Source: Jiangella muralis (GTDB lineage Bacteria > Actinomycetota > Actinomycetes > Jiangellales > Jiangellaceae). Taken from it: a stretch of 64,000 nucleotides of DNA. The stretch is taken from NCBI RefSeq assembly GCF_001270745.1, contig NZ_KQ434751.1, positions 102,176-166,175 of the forward strand, written 5' to 3'. The notes under the pieces were generated by a model, which had not been told where the DNA came from, did no database searches, and worked only from the letters and a program-made list of their open reading frames with translations. Every line of letters starts with the position of its first letter. Positions within the stretch are counted from its first letter, which is position 1. A program made the translations under genes and the position numbers. Below are positions 42,982-51,729 of this stretch, piece by piece.

Positions 42982-43022
42982 GGAACATCACGTTGCTCAG
43001 ATTGCATTATCACAGGGAACGC

Positions 43023-43048
43023 GGAACATTACTCTCCGGCCGTCCGTT
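43023..43048 (+). promoter_or_regulatory. Sigma-R-type promoter of rbpA
   Basis: GGAAC (43023-43027), 18 bp, GTT (43046-43048), the disulfide-stress sigma-R consensus (GGAAY-N18/19-GTT). In Streptomyces rbpA is a known sigma-R target. A ~90-nt leader would precede the ATG at 43148. Confidence 0.7.
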
Positions 43049-43147
43049 GTCATCATGTCGTTGTGATCGTTCCGACGTGGTCACGACGGCGAGGTAGAAG
43101 GACCGACGTCTCGTCCCAGGGGCCACCGCCCCGGAAGGGTTTCACAC

Positions 43148-43537
43148 ATGTCCGAGCGTTCCACCCTGCGCGGCTCCCGCCTCGGCGCGACGAGCTACGA
43201 GGACGAGCGCGGCGTCGAGTTCGCCGAGCGTCAGACGGTCGCCTACAGCTGCACCGCCGGCCACCGCTTCGAGATGACGTTCTCGACCGAGGCCGAAGTG
43301 CCAGCCCTGTGGGACTGCCCGCGCTGCGGTGCCGAGTCGCTGCGGGTAGCCGCCGATCGTCCCGAGGAGGCGCCGGGCAAGCCGGCCCGCACCCACTGGG
43401 ACATGCTCCTGGAGCGCAGGTCCATCGAGGACCTCGAGGCGCTGCTCGACGAGCGGCTCGAACTGCTGCGCTCCGGCCTCATCCCCGGTGCGGCGCACCT
43501 CGCCGACCGCGGTTCGCGCCGCAAGAAGACCGCCTGA
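43148..43537 (+). CDS. rbpA: RNA polymerase-binding protein RbpA
   Basis: 129 residues. Begins MSERSTLRGSRLGATSYEDERGVEFAERQTV (N-terminal tail), with the Zn-ribbon-like core YSCTAGHRFEMTF...PALWDCPRCGAE, then the basic linker and sigma-interaction domain HWDMLLERRSIEDLEALLDERLELLR. It stabilises sigma-A and promoter complexes. The length and organisation are typical. A sigma-R promoter lies upstream. Confidence 0.95.
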   Translation: MSERSTLRGSRLGATSYEDERGVEFAERQTVAYSCTAGHRFEMTFSTEAEVPALWDCPRCGAESLRVAADRPEEAPGKPARTHWDMLLERRSIEDLEALLDERLELLRSGLIPGAAHLADRGSRRKKTA

Positions 43538-43562
43538 GGTCTCCCGCCCCGTCACACTGAGC

Positions 43563-43601
43563 CCGCACCCGTCCCCCGTTGGTTCCGGGGGCCGGGTGCG
43601 G
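43563..43601. terminator. Terminator between rbpA and fxsA
   Basis: CCGCACCCG (43563-43571) pairs with CGGGTGCGG (43593-43601), with inner CCCCCG/CGGGGG and a single T/C mismatch. It lies between convergent genes and is followed by TTCTGTGTG. Confidence 0.65.
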
Positions 43602-43616
43602 TTCTGTGTGCGAAGG

Positions 43617-44135
43617 TCAGCGCTGGTCGTTCGGCAGGTCGGAGTCGACGACCTCGCCCTCGATGACGACGCCGTGCTGGACGCCCGAACCGCCCGGCCC
43701 GCCCGGTCCCCCGGGCCGGCCCAACCCGCCCATCCCCGGTCCGCGTCGGCCGGGGAACGTCCGGAACGCCGATGCCGCCAGCCGCCGCCCGACGCTGCGC
43801 CGGATCGGCGGTATCAGCAGCACGAGGCCGATGATGTCGGTGACGAAGCCCGGGAAGGTCAGCAGGACGCCGGAGAGGATGCGGGCGCCGGTGTCGGCCA
43901 TGCGCGCCGACGTCGCCTCGACGGATTCGGGCTCGTCCTGCGGGAAGCGGCCGTCGGCGGCGGCAGCGCGCAGTTCCTGCCAGGCCCGCAGGCCCTCGAC
44001 GCGCAGCAACGCGACGCCGAGGATGCTGGTGCCGAGCAGCAGGAGCAGCGCCCAGCCGAATCCGACCCAGTTGGCCACCAGGACCAGCGCGACCAGTTCG
44101 ATCACGCCGAGGGCGAACGGGCCGAATCGTCTCAC
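43617..44135 (-). CDS. fxsA: FxsA-family membrane protein
   Basis: 172 residues. [33 protein letters not shown] opens the FxsA domain (two helices), [22 protein letters not shown] is the family's third hydrophobic segment. The C-terminus is a Gly/Pro-rich cytoplasmic tail. The E. coli relative suppresses F-plasmid exclusion of phage T7. The stop and start of neighbours overlap, so it is co-transcribed with ppm1 and lnt. Confidence 0.85.
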   Translation of the reverse strand: MRRFGPFALGVIELVALVLVANWVGFGWALLLLLGTSILGVALLRVEGLRAWQELRAAAADGRFPQDEPESVEATSARMADTGARILSGVLLTFPGFVTDIIGLVLLIPPIRRSVGRRLAASAFRTFPGRRGPGMGGLGRPGGPGGPGGSGVQHGVVIEGEVVDSDLPNDQR

Positions 44136-44875
44136 CGCCGGCTCCCTCCGACCAGGTCACGCAGCTGCCGGGCGCGGTGTGCCGCGCCCCACTGGGTGAC
44201 CCGTAACAGGGCCTCGCGCACGATCTTGCCGTCCATTTTCGACTCTCCCTGCTCCCGCTCGACGAACGTGATCGGGACCTCGATGACCCGGAACCCGGCC
44301 CGGACGGCCCGCCACGCCATGTCGACCTGGAAGCAATAACCTTGCGACGCCACGCTGTCAATGTCCAGTTCGCGCAGGGCGGACGCCCGGTACGCGCGGT
44401 AGCCGCCGGTCGCGTCGCGTAGCCCCGTCCCGAGCGCCAGGCGGGTGTAGGTGTTCCCGATGCGCGAGATCGCCTGCCGTTTGTACGGCCAGTTAACGGT
44501 GCGCCCGCCGGGCACGTAGCGCGACCCGAGCACGAGGTCGGCGGTCTCGGCGGCGTGCAGCAGCAGCGGCAGTTCCTCGGGCTGGTGCGAGCCGTCGGCG
44601 TCCATCTCGACGAGGATGTCGTAGCCGCGCCCCAGCCCCCACCCGAAGCCGGCGACGTACGCGGCGCCGAGGCCCTGCTTGCCGGCGCGGTGCAGGACGT
44701 GGACGTGGTCGTCGAGCTCGGCCAGTTCGTCGGCGAGGGCGCCGGTGCCGTCGGGTGAGGCGTCGTCGACGACGAGCACGTGCGCGGCCGGGACGGCGGC
44801 GCGGGTGCGCTCGACGGTCTTGCCGATGGTCAGGGCCTCGTTGTAGGTCGGGATGACCACCAGGACGGTCGTCAC
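44132..44875 (-). CDS. ppm1: Polyprenol-phosphate mannose synthase
   Basis: 247 residues from a GTG overlapping the lnt stop (GTGA). A GT2 glycosyltransferase: [48 protein letters not shown] (DXD metal site), and [14 protein letters not shown]. It makes polyprenol-phosphate mannose for protein O-mannosylation and cell-envelope glycans. In mycobacteria the Ppm1 catalytic domain is fused or coupled to Lnt; here they are two overlapping genes. Confidence 0.9.
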   Translation of the reverse strand: MTTVLVVIPTYNEALTIGKTVERTRAAVPAAHVLVVDDASPDGTGALADELAELDDHVHVLHRAGKQGLGAAYVAGFGWGLGRGYDILVEMDADGSHQPEELPLLLHAAETADLVLGSRYVPGGRTVNWPYKRQAISRIGNTYTRLALGTGLRDATGGYRAYRASALRELDIDSVASQGYCFQVDMAWRAVRAGFRVIEVPITFVEREQGESKMDGKIVREALLRVTQWGAAHRARQLRDLVGGSRR

Positions 44876-46413
44876 GGCACTCCTGCCTCGACGGACGGCC
44901 GCGGCTCGTCGGCGACGGAGGCGCCGGCGCGCCGCGCGCGGCGGGCGTTGACGATGACGAACCCGGCGGCGCCCACGCCGAGCGCGGTGATGATCCACTC
45001 CGGCCAGGCGCCGATGCGCGTGGCCAGTGTGAGGCCGTCGGCCAGCGGGACGTCGGTGACGATGACGTCCTGGGTGAACAGCTCCGCGCGGTCCTGGACC
45101 GACCCGTCCGGCGCGACGACGGCGCTGACGCCGGCCAGCGCCGACACCAGCACCATGCGGCCGTGCTCGAACGCGCGCACCCGCGACTGCGCCAGCTGCT
45201 GCTCCGTCATCTCGGTGCGCCCGAACGTCGCGTTGTTGGTCTGCACGGAGAGGAACTGGCCGCCGTCGATGACGGCGTCGCGGACGATGCCGTCGAAGGC
45301 GACCTCGAAGCAGATGACGTTGCCGATGGTGGTGCCGCCGACGTCGAAGATGCCGACGGTGTCGCCGGGCAGGTGGTCGCGCGGCTGCTGGTTGACGGCG
45401 TCGGTGATGCGCTCGGCGATGGAGCGCATGGGGATGTACTCGCCGAACGGCATCGGGTGCCGTTTGACGTAGGTGTCGCCGGGCCCGGTCTCGGGGTCCC
45501 ACAGGATCGACGTGTTGCGGACGTTGCGGCCGTCGTCGGTCGGGACGATCGCGCTGATCAGCGTCGGGACGCCGATGGCCCGCACCGCGCCGTCGATGGC
45601 CCGGTACGTGTCGGCGTCGTGGAACGGGCTGATGTCGGAGGAGTTCTCCGGCCACAGCACGACGTCGGGGCGCTCGACCCGGCCGGCGTCGATGTCGGCG
45701 GCCAGCTGCTCGGTCGCCTCGACGTGGTTGCGGGTGATGGCGCGCTTCTCGTCGTTGTAGGCCAGCCCCTCGGCCGGCACGTTGCCCTGCACGATCGCGA
45801 CGGTGACGGTGTCGCCGTCGGGCGTCAACGGCTGGATGAGCAGCGGCGCGACGACGATCGCGGCGGCGCCCGCGGCGGCCGTGGCGCGCAGCCAGAGCCG
45901 TCGCTCGACGACCACCCAGGCGAGCAGGCCGCCGGCCAGCGCGACCGCGAACGACAGCCCGGGCGTGCCGCCCCACGAGGCCAGCCCCAGCATCGGGCCG
46001 TCGGCCTGCGAGAACGCCAGCTTGCCCCAGGTGAAGCCGCCGTACGGGAAGCGCCCGCGGATCGCCTCGTCGGCGATCCAGACCGCCGCGGTCCACAGCG
46101 GCCAGGCGGGCAGCCGCTGCACCAGCGTCAGGCCGAGCGCCAGCGGGATGAAGAACGCCGCCTCGAACAGGGCCAGGATCAGCCACGGGATCGGCCCGAC
46201 CTCCATGCCGGTCCAGTCGAGCAGCGGCAGGAAGAACCCGGCGCCGAACAGGTAGCCCATCCCCGCGACGCGCTTCAGCGGCTGGTCGCGGACGAGCAGC
46301 GCGAACGCACCCGCGACGAGGATCGCGACGAACCAGAGGTCGTATGGCGGGAACGCGGCGATCAGGGACACGCCGAGGAGCGCGGCTCCTGCGTGTCGCC
46401 ACAGGTGAGTCAC
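44872..46413 (-). CDS. lnt: Apolipoprotein N-acyltransferase
   Basis: 513 residues from a GTG with GGAG upstream (an ATG at 46449 has none). Six to seven N-terminal helices, then the nitrilase-like domain with the catalytic triad in context: Glu in VVLWPENSS, Lys in [15 protein letters not shown], Cys in [10 protein letters not shown]. One C-terminal helix follows. It adds the third acyl chain to lipoproteins, in line with lipoprotein genes in the window such as the sugar-binding protein. Confidence 0.95.
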   Translation of the reverse strand: MTHLWRHAGAALLGVSLIAAFPPYDLWFVAILVAGAFALLVRDQPLKRVAGMGYLFGAGFFLPLLDWTGMEVGPIPWLILALFEAAFFIPLALGLTLVQRLPAWPLWTAAVWIADEAIRGRFPYGGFTWGKLAFSQADGPMLGLASWGGTPGLSFAVALAGGLLAWVVVERRLWLRATAAAGAAAIVVAPLLIQPLTPDGDTVTVAIVQGNVPAEGLAYNDEKRAITRNHVEATEQLAADIDAGRVERPDVVLWPENSSDISPFHDADTYRAIDGAVRAIGVPTLISAIVPTDDGRNVRNTSILWDPETGPGDTYVKRHPMPFGEYIPMRSIAERITDAVNQQPRDHLPGDTVGIFDVGGTTIGNVICFEVAFDGIVRDAVIDGGQFLSVQTNNATFGRTEMTEQQLAQSRVRAFEHGRMVLVSALAGVSAVVAPDGSVQDRAELFTQDVIVTDVPLADGLTLATRIGAWPEWIITALGVGAAGFVIVNARRARRAGASVADEPRPSVEAGVP

Positions 46414-47034
46414 GTTGTCCTGCTCCGTCCGACGTCCAGCGGCTGGCATGCGGCCGCGCCCGGCGCGGACCGACCCCGTCAAGTGTGCTGCCGATCGCGC
46501 GACGGTACAACGTGCACCCCGGGCCCGAAGTGCCCGGGGTGTGCCGGCCCAGCGTCCCAAGACAAGGACGCAGCCCGGCTCCGCCCTTCGGACCGGGCCG
46601 CGGACGCCGCTGGATGCGGCTCGCGGACCGTTGTCTACTGGGCGGGCCGGGCCCGACCTCGTCTCACCCCGTGCCGTTGCGGGCGACGTACAGACGGGTC
46701 GTGCGAGCAAGGGCCTGGCTCACGAAGGATGCCCGGCCCCTGCGTGGCAGGAACCGCCCCTCGACCCTTCTCGCGACGCCCGCCCGGACCGCCGGCCCGA
46801 ACGGTTTCGTCCGCTGGTGGACTCTCGTGACTTTGCTGGATGGGTCGCCCGGGTGTCAAGCTACCGGTCGACCTGCGGAAACGCCCCTGCGCCGCTGGTC
46901 ACGAACGACTGGATACACGGAAGTCGATCGAGAAACCTTGCGTTCTCACGGCGTGTCGTCAAGATCGAGACGGACATACCACACTGCGGACGATCAACCG
47001 GCCGGTGGAGCGCCACGAACGATAGCCTGGAACG
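46414..47034. other. Gene-free 620-bp region between lnt and the LysR gene
   Basis: No frame on either strand looks coding. One hairpin with arms CACCCCGGGC (46515-46524) and GCCCGGGGTG (46532-46541), 7-nt loop, lies in the lnt leader side. A leaderless -10 TAGCCT (47023-47028) serves the LysR gene. I could not identify an RNA gene or lnt promoter. Confidence 0.5.
47023..47028 (+). promoter_or_regulatory. -10 box of a leaderless LysR mRNA
   Basis: TAGCCT, 6 nt before the GTG at 47035, the same spacing as the GDPD and MFS genes. Confidence 0.45.
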
Positions 47035-47994
47035 GTGACGCCGACGCAGCTGCGGGCCTATCTCGCGGTCGTCCGGCTGGGCTCGGTCAAGCAGGCAGCG
47101 AGCGAGCTGTCCATCAGCGAGGCGGCCGTGTCGCTGCACGTCGGAAAGCTCCGCCGCGAGCTGGGCGACCAGCTGTTCCACCGCACGGCGGCCGGCCTCG
47201 CGTTCTCCCCCGGCGGGCTGCGGCTGGCCAGCCGGGCGGCCGAGCTGGTCGGCCTCCAGAACCGCACGATCCTCGAGGTCAGCCAGGCCGGCAACGGCCG
47301 GCGCCTGCTGCGTATCGCCGCGTCGAGCCTGTTCGCCGAGTACGCCGCACCCGGCCTGATCGACTTGTTCGCCGGCCGGGCCGACGACCTCAACGTCGAG
47401 CTCAGCGTGCACAACCCGCGGACGTTCGGCTCGCTGCTGCACACCCGCTCCGTCGACGTCGCCATCGGACCCCGGCCCAGCACCCTCGACGACTCGCTGC
47501 GCTGCACCCGCTTCCTGCAGTACCAGCTGGTCGCGGTGGTCGGGCCGAAGCATCCCCTGGCGTCGGTGGCGTCGCCGGGTGCGACTCAGCTGCGCGACCA
47601 GGTCTGGCTGCTCGGCCCGTCGGCGACGGCCGACACCGGCACCGTCCCGGCGCTGCTGCGGCGCCTGGGCGTGGCCGAGGAGCGGCAGCAGATCTTCCAG
47701 AGCCACGCCGCGGCCCTGGAGGAGGCCCAGCGCGGCCACGGCGTGGCGCTGGCGGTCTCGTACGCGGTGGCGCGCGACGTCGGCAGCGGGCGGCTGGTCC
47801 GCCTCGCCGGGCCGGCGGTGAGCGGCGACGGTGTGTGGGCCATTCTCACGCTTGCCGACAGCGGACGGGCGACCCCTGCGGCCGAGCTGGTCCGGTTCGT
47901 GACGACGCCGCGGGCCACACAGGCGATGCTCAAGGGCTCCGGCGTCCACGTCGGCCGGTTCCGCCCGTCCATCCACGTGACGCTCTGGAGCTGA
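47035..47994 (+). CDS. LysR-family regulator
   Basis: 319 residues from a leaderless GTG. The HTH is YLAVVRLGSVKQAASELSISEAAVSLHVGKLRRELGDQLF. The effector domain has VDVAIGPRPS, LVAVVGPKHPLA and HGVALAVSYAVARD. LysR-type regulators control cox operons in some carboxydotrophs. Here the gene converges on the 3' end of the cox operon rather than flanking its promoter, so its role there is only plausible. Confidence 0.85.
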   Translation: MTPTQLRAYLAVVRLGSVKQAASELSISEAAVSLHVGKLRRELGDQLFHRTAAGLAFSPGGLRLASRAAELVGLQNRTILEVSQAGNGRRLLRIAASSLFAEYAAPGLIDLFAGRADDLNVELSVHNPRTFGSLLHTRSVDVAIGPRPSTLDDSLRCTRFLQYQLVAVVGPKHPLASVASPGATQLRDQVWLLGPSATADTGTVPALLRRLGVAEERQQIFQSHAAALEEAQRGHGVALAVSYAVARDVGSGRLVRLAGPAVSGDGVWAILTLADSGRATPAAELVRFVTTPRATQAMLKGSGVHVGRFRPSIHVTLWS

Positions 47995-48073
47995 CTGCTC
48001 TGCCCGCCAGTGCGGCGGTGGGTCATGCTCGCCGCCAGAACCCCTCGTCGCCCGTGCCGACAGACGCGTCGCA

Positions 48074-49255
48074 TCACCGATGCCGTCCGATGACGGCGAT
48101 CGCGTCGGCCAGCGACCGGAACGTCCCGGCCGGCAGGAAGTCGTCGCAGTACGGGAGGGCGGCGGCCATGCTCGCGGCCGACGGGACGTAGCCGGAGGCG
48201 CCGGCCCTCGGGTTCAGCCACACCAGGCGGTGCGCCCGCCGGCGCAGCCGGGCCAGCACGGCCACCAGCTCGGCGGGCGGGGCGCTGTCCCAGCCGTCCG
48301 ACGCGATGACGACGACGGCGCCGCGGGTGCTGTCCGCGTGGTGCGACGCCAGCAGCGCCCGCAGGCTGGCGGCGATGCGGGTGCCGCCGAACCGGTCGGC
48401 GACCTGGTCCGTGGCCCGGGCCACCGCCTCCTCCGGCGACCGCTGCGCCAGCACCGGCGTCAGCCGCGTGACCGTCGTCGCGAACGCGAACGCCTCCGCG
48501 CCGGCTCCGGGCGCGCCGGTCGCCAGGACCCGCATGAGGTGCAGGTACGCCGTCGCCTGCGCCCGCATCGACCCGCTGACGTCGCAGAGCAGCACGATCC
48601 GCCGCGGCCGCCGGGCCGGGCGCACCCGAACCAGCGTGACGGCCTCCCACCCGGTCCGCCGGGCCCGCGCGATCGTCGGCCGGACGGCGACCCGGTGCCC
48701 CGTGTGGTCGGCGACCAGCCGCCGCCCGCGCCGGGTCGGCCAGTCCGCCAGGGCGGTGCGCAGCCACTGACCCAGCAGCGCCAGTTCGCGGGCGTCCAGG
48801 TCCTCGAACGGGGCCTCCGGCAGCCCGGCCAGACCGCTGGGCAGCCGCTGCGGAACGGTGACCGGGCCGGGCTCGTCCGCAGGCGCCGACACCCGCGGCG
48901 GCGTCGCCCAGGGCAGGCCGCCGCCGTCGGCCCGTCCGGATACGCCGACGTCCGCCCCGAAGCCCTGGGCCGGCGGGAGTCGCGGGCCGTCCTGGCCGCG
49001 CTCCCCCATGTCCAGCTCGGTGTCCTCGAACACCGCCCGGAACACCGCGTCGAAGGCCGCCAGCTCGCCCTGGCGGCGCACCAGAGTGGTGCGGGCCGTC
49101 CAGTAGAGCCGTGACCGCGTGCGGGGCGGGCAGGCGGCCAGCGCCCGGACGAAGTCCTCGACGGCGGTCTGCCCGGCGGCGACGCCGTGCTCGCGCAGCC
49201 TGACGCCGAACGCCGTCGCGAACGCCGCCCGGTCCGTGCCGCGCAGCAACGTCAT
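48074..49255 (-). CDS. coxE: CoxE-type VWA protein
   Basis: 393 residues. An alpha-helical N-terminal half (LREHGVAAGQTAVEDFVRAL) and a C-terminal VWA domain with the metal motif DVSGSM and VVVIASDGWDS. CoxE proteins work with the CoxD AAA ATPase to insert the copper-sulfur part of the CODH active site. Last gene of the cox operon, 7 bp after coxG. Confidence 0.85.
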   Translation of the reverse strand: MTLLRGTDRAAFATAFGVRLREHGVAAGQTAVEDFVRALAACPPRTRSRLYWTARTTLVRRQGELAAFDAVFRAVFEDTELDMGERGQDGPRLPPAQGFGADVGVSGRADGGGLPWATPPRVSAPADEPGPVTVPQRLPSGLAGLPEAPFEDLDARELALLGQWLRTALADWPTRRGRRLVADHTGHRVAVRPTIARARRTGWEAVTLVRVRPARRPRRIVLLCDVSGSMRAQATAYLHLMRVLATGAPGAGAEAFAFATTVTRLTPVLAQRSPEEAVARATDQVADRFGGTRIAASLRALLASHHADSTRGAVVVIASDGWDSAPPAELVAVLARLRRRAHRLVWLNPRAGASGYVPSAASMAAALPYCDDFLPAGTFRSLADAIAVIGRHR

Positions 49256-49262
49256 GACGGGG

Positions 49263-49949
49263 TCAGCGGCTGGCCAGGTACAGCACCAGGCCGACCAGCG
49301 CGATGAGGACGAGCACCAGCGGCACCGCCCGGCGGGCGATCGAGCCGCCGGCGACGCCCATGATGTCCAGCGGCTCGGGCTCCGCCGCCTCCGGTCGGGA
49401 CGAGGCCGGCGTCGGCTCGGGCTGCGCGACCGGCTTCGGCTCCTGCGGCGTCGGCGGCGCGACCGGCCCGGCGACCGGCTCAGCAGCGGCCGCCGGAGCC
49501 GCCGGCGCGGCGCCCAGCTTCCCCTCCAGGCACTCGACGAACTGGCCGAGCAGCTTCGTCGACACCTCCTTGATCATGCCGCGGCCCAGCTGGGCGATCT
49601 TTCCGCTGATCCGCAGGTCGGTGTCGACCGTGACGACCGTCGAGTCGCCGTCGGGCCGGAGCTGGGCGACGATCTGGGCGGAGGCGTTGCCGGCGCCGCG
49701 GGAGTCGCGGCCGGACGCGCTGATGACGGCGCGGTGGACGGCGTCGTCCTTCTCGACGAACGTCGCGGTGCCGGCGTACTCGGACACGACGGGCCCGACC
49801 TTGACCCGCACCTTGCCCTGGTAGACGTCGCCGTCACGGCCGGTGAGCTGGGCGCCCGGCATGCATGGCGCGATGCCCTCGAGGTCGGTGAGCACCTCCC
49901 AGGCCCGCTCGACCGGCACGCCGACGGTGAACTCGTTGTCGATCTGCAT
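49263..49949 (-). CDS. coxG: CoxG-type SRPBCC protein with membrane anchor
   Basis: 228 residues, GGAGGG upstream. The N-terminal ~150 are a CoxG/SRPBCC domain (VGVPVERAWEVLTDLEGIAPCMPGAQL, YQGKVRVKVGPVVSEYAGTA). A Pro/Ala/Glu-rich linker leads to one C-terminal membrane helix (RAVPLVLVLIALVGLVLYLAS). CoxG recruits CO dehydrogenase to the membrane and respiratory chain. Confidence 0.85.
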   Translation of the reverse strand: MQIDNEFTVGVPVERAWEVLTDLEGIAPCMPGAQLTGRDGDVYQGKVRVKVGPVVSEYAGTATFVEKDDAVHRAVISASGRDSRGAGNASAQIVAQLRPDGDSTVVTVDTDLRISGKIAQLGRGMIKEVSTKLLGQFVECLEGKLGAAPAAPAAAAEPVAGPVAPPTPQEPKPVAQPEPTPASSRPEAAEPEPLDIMGVAGGSIARRAVPLVLVLIALVGLVLYLASR

Positions 49950-49969
49950 GGATCCCTCCTGTCACCGGT

Positions 49970-50830
49970 TCACGCCAGCTCCTCGAACGCCGCCGCGATG
50001 GTCTGGCGGTCGTCCGGGGTCTTCGCGATGGCCGACAGCGTACGCACGGCGTCGGCCCGGACGAGGTCGGTCGCGCCGATCGACGACAACGCGGCCACCC
50101 AGTCGATGGTCTCGGCCATTCCGGGCGCCTTGTCCAGGTCGAGTGTGCGGACGCGGCCGATGAACTGGCTGGTGGACCCGATCAGCGGCTCGTTGGCCGA
50201 CGGCACCGTCCGGCGCAGGATCTCGGCGGCCCGTTCCGGCGCCGGGAAGTCGATCCAGTGGTAGAGGCAGCGCCGGCGCAGGGCGTCGTGCAACTCGCGG
50301 CTGCGGTTCGACGTCAGGACCACGACGGGCGGGTGCACCGCGGTGTAGGTACCCAGCTCCGGGACGGTCACCGAGGCCTCGCCGAGGAACTCCAGCAGCA
50401 GCGCCTCGAACTCGTCGTCGGCGCGGTCGATCTCGTCGATGAGCAGTACCGGCGGGTCCGGCCCGGTGGCGCGGACGGCGGCCAGGATCGGCCGCTCGAG
50501 CAGGAACTCCTCGGTGAACAGGTCGGCGTCGGTGAGACGCTCGTGCCGCGACTCGGACAGCCTGATGGCCAGCAGTTGCCGCTGGTAGTTCCACTCGTAG
50601 AGCGCCTCGCCGGCGGTCAGGCCCTCGTAGCACTGCAGCCGCAGCAGCGGCGCGTCCAGCACCCGTGCGAGCGCCTTCGCGGCGGTGGTCTTGCCGACCC
50701 CCGGCTCGCCCTCCAGCAGTAGCGGCTGCCCGAGTTCGACGGCGAAGTAGATCGCGGTGGCCGTGCCGTCATCCACCAGGTAGTCGACGCGGTCGAGCCG
50801 GCGCCGCACCTCGTCGGGGTCGGCGAACAA
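49970..50830 (-). CDS. coxD: CoxD/MoxR-type AAA ATPase
   Basis: 286 residues from a TTG start with GGGGAGG 7 nt upstream. Walker A LLEGEPGVGKTTAAKALA, Walker B VLLIDEIDRADDEFEALL, and the Arg-finger region VVLTSNRSRELHDALRRRCLYH. CoxD is the chaperone-like ATPase needed for the CODH Mo-Cu centre, acting with CoxE. The rare TTG start lies 3 bp after the stop of coxF. Confidence 0.9.
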   Translation of the reverse strand: MFADPDEVRRRLDRVDYLVDDGTATAIYFAVELGQPLLLEGEPGVGKTTAAKALARVLDAPLLRLQCYEGLTAGEALYEWNYQRQLLAIRLSESRHERLTDADLFTEEFLLERPILAAVRATGPDPPVLLIDEIDRADDEFEALLLEFLGEASVTVPELGTYTAVHPPVVVLTSNRSRELHDALRRRCLYHWIDFPAPERAAEILRRTVPSANEPLIGSTSQFIGRVRTLDLDKAPGMAETIDWVAALSSIGATDLVRADAVRTLSAIAKTPDDRQTIAAAFEELA

Positions 50831-50833
50831 GCG

Positions 50834-51718
50834 CTACCTCCCCGCCGTCCGGGCGTACCGGTCGCGACAGCCCGGCCCGCAGAACCAGACGTCCTCGCCG
50901 TCGACGACCAGGTGCGGGGTGTCCGGCCCGACGACGACGGTCATGCCGCAGACCGGGTCGACGGCTTCCCGCGGCGCTGTGGCCGCCGTCTCCTCCCGCG
51001 CCGGCACGGCCAGCCGCCCGGCCCGCACCTCCTGCACGATCTCGGCGAGGATCGACAGCGCGATCTCCGCCGCCGTCCGTGCGCCGATGTCCAGCCCGGC
51101 CGGCGTGCTGATACGGGCCCGTTCCTCGTCGGTGAGGGTGAGCTCGGCGAGCACGCCGGAGCCCCGCCGCGGGCTCGCGACCAGCCCGATCCACCCGACG
51201 CCGGCGTCCAGCGCGGCCCGGATGGCGGCCGGCTCGTCGCCGCCGTGGCCGGCGAGCACCAGCGCCGTCGGCGGCACCGGAGACTCGGCCCGCACCATCT
51301 CGAACCCGAGCGCCGCGCCCAGCTCGACCAGCGCGGCGGCGATCGGCGAGCCGCCGACGACCCGCACCAGCGGTCGCGGCAGCCGTGGCTGCAGGAAGAT
51401 CTCCATCGCGCCTCCGGACAGGCACGGGTTGACGACAACGCGTGCACCGGGTGTCTCCGGAAACGCCCCCGCGTTCTCCGGCAGCACCCGCAGCAGCACG
51501 CTCTCGCCGTCGCGGATGGCGCCGAGCGCGGCGGCCCGCACCGAGTTCTCGGTGCACTGCCCGCCGACGAACCCCTCGATCGTGCCGTCGGCCAGGATGA
51601 TGGCGTCGTCGCCGGCCCGCGCCGAGGCCGGGACCTGGGCGCGGACCACGGTCGCGTGGACGAACGGGATCCGGCCGGCGAGCAGCTCGACGGCCCGGTC
51701 CTCGATCGCGGTGGTCAC
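50834..51718 (-). CDS. coxF: XdhC/CoxF-type protein fused to a YHS domain
   Basis: 294 residues from a GTG with GGAG upstream. The XdhC N-terminal domain (RIPFVHATVVRAQVPASARAG, IEGFVGGQCTENSVRAAAL) and Rossmann-like C-terminal domain (VRVVGGSPIAAALVELGAALG, WIGLVASPRRGSGVLAEL) are followed by a YHS metal-binding domain at the end (VDPVCGMTVVVGPDTP, FCGPGCRDRYA). XdhC proteins handle molybdenum-cofactor sulfuration; the YHS tail may carry copper for the Mo-Cu site (inference). Confidence 0.8.
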   Translation of the reverse strand: MTTAIEDRAVELLAGRIPFVHATVVRAQVPASARAGDDAIILADGTIEGFVGGQCTENSVRAAALGAIRDGESVLLRVLPENAGAFPETPGARVVVNPCLSGGAMEIFLQPRLPRPLVRVVGGSPIAAALVELGAALGFEMVRAESPVPPTALVLAGHGGDEPAAIRAALDAGVGWIGLVASPRRGSGVLAELTLTDEERARISTPAGLDIGARTAAEIALSILAEIVQEVRAGRLAVPAREETAATAPREAVDPVCGMTVVVGPDTPHLVVDGEDVWFCGPGCRDRYARTAGR

Positions 51719-51729
51719 GGCCGGCTCCG

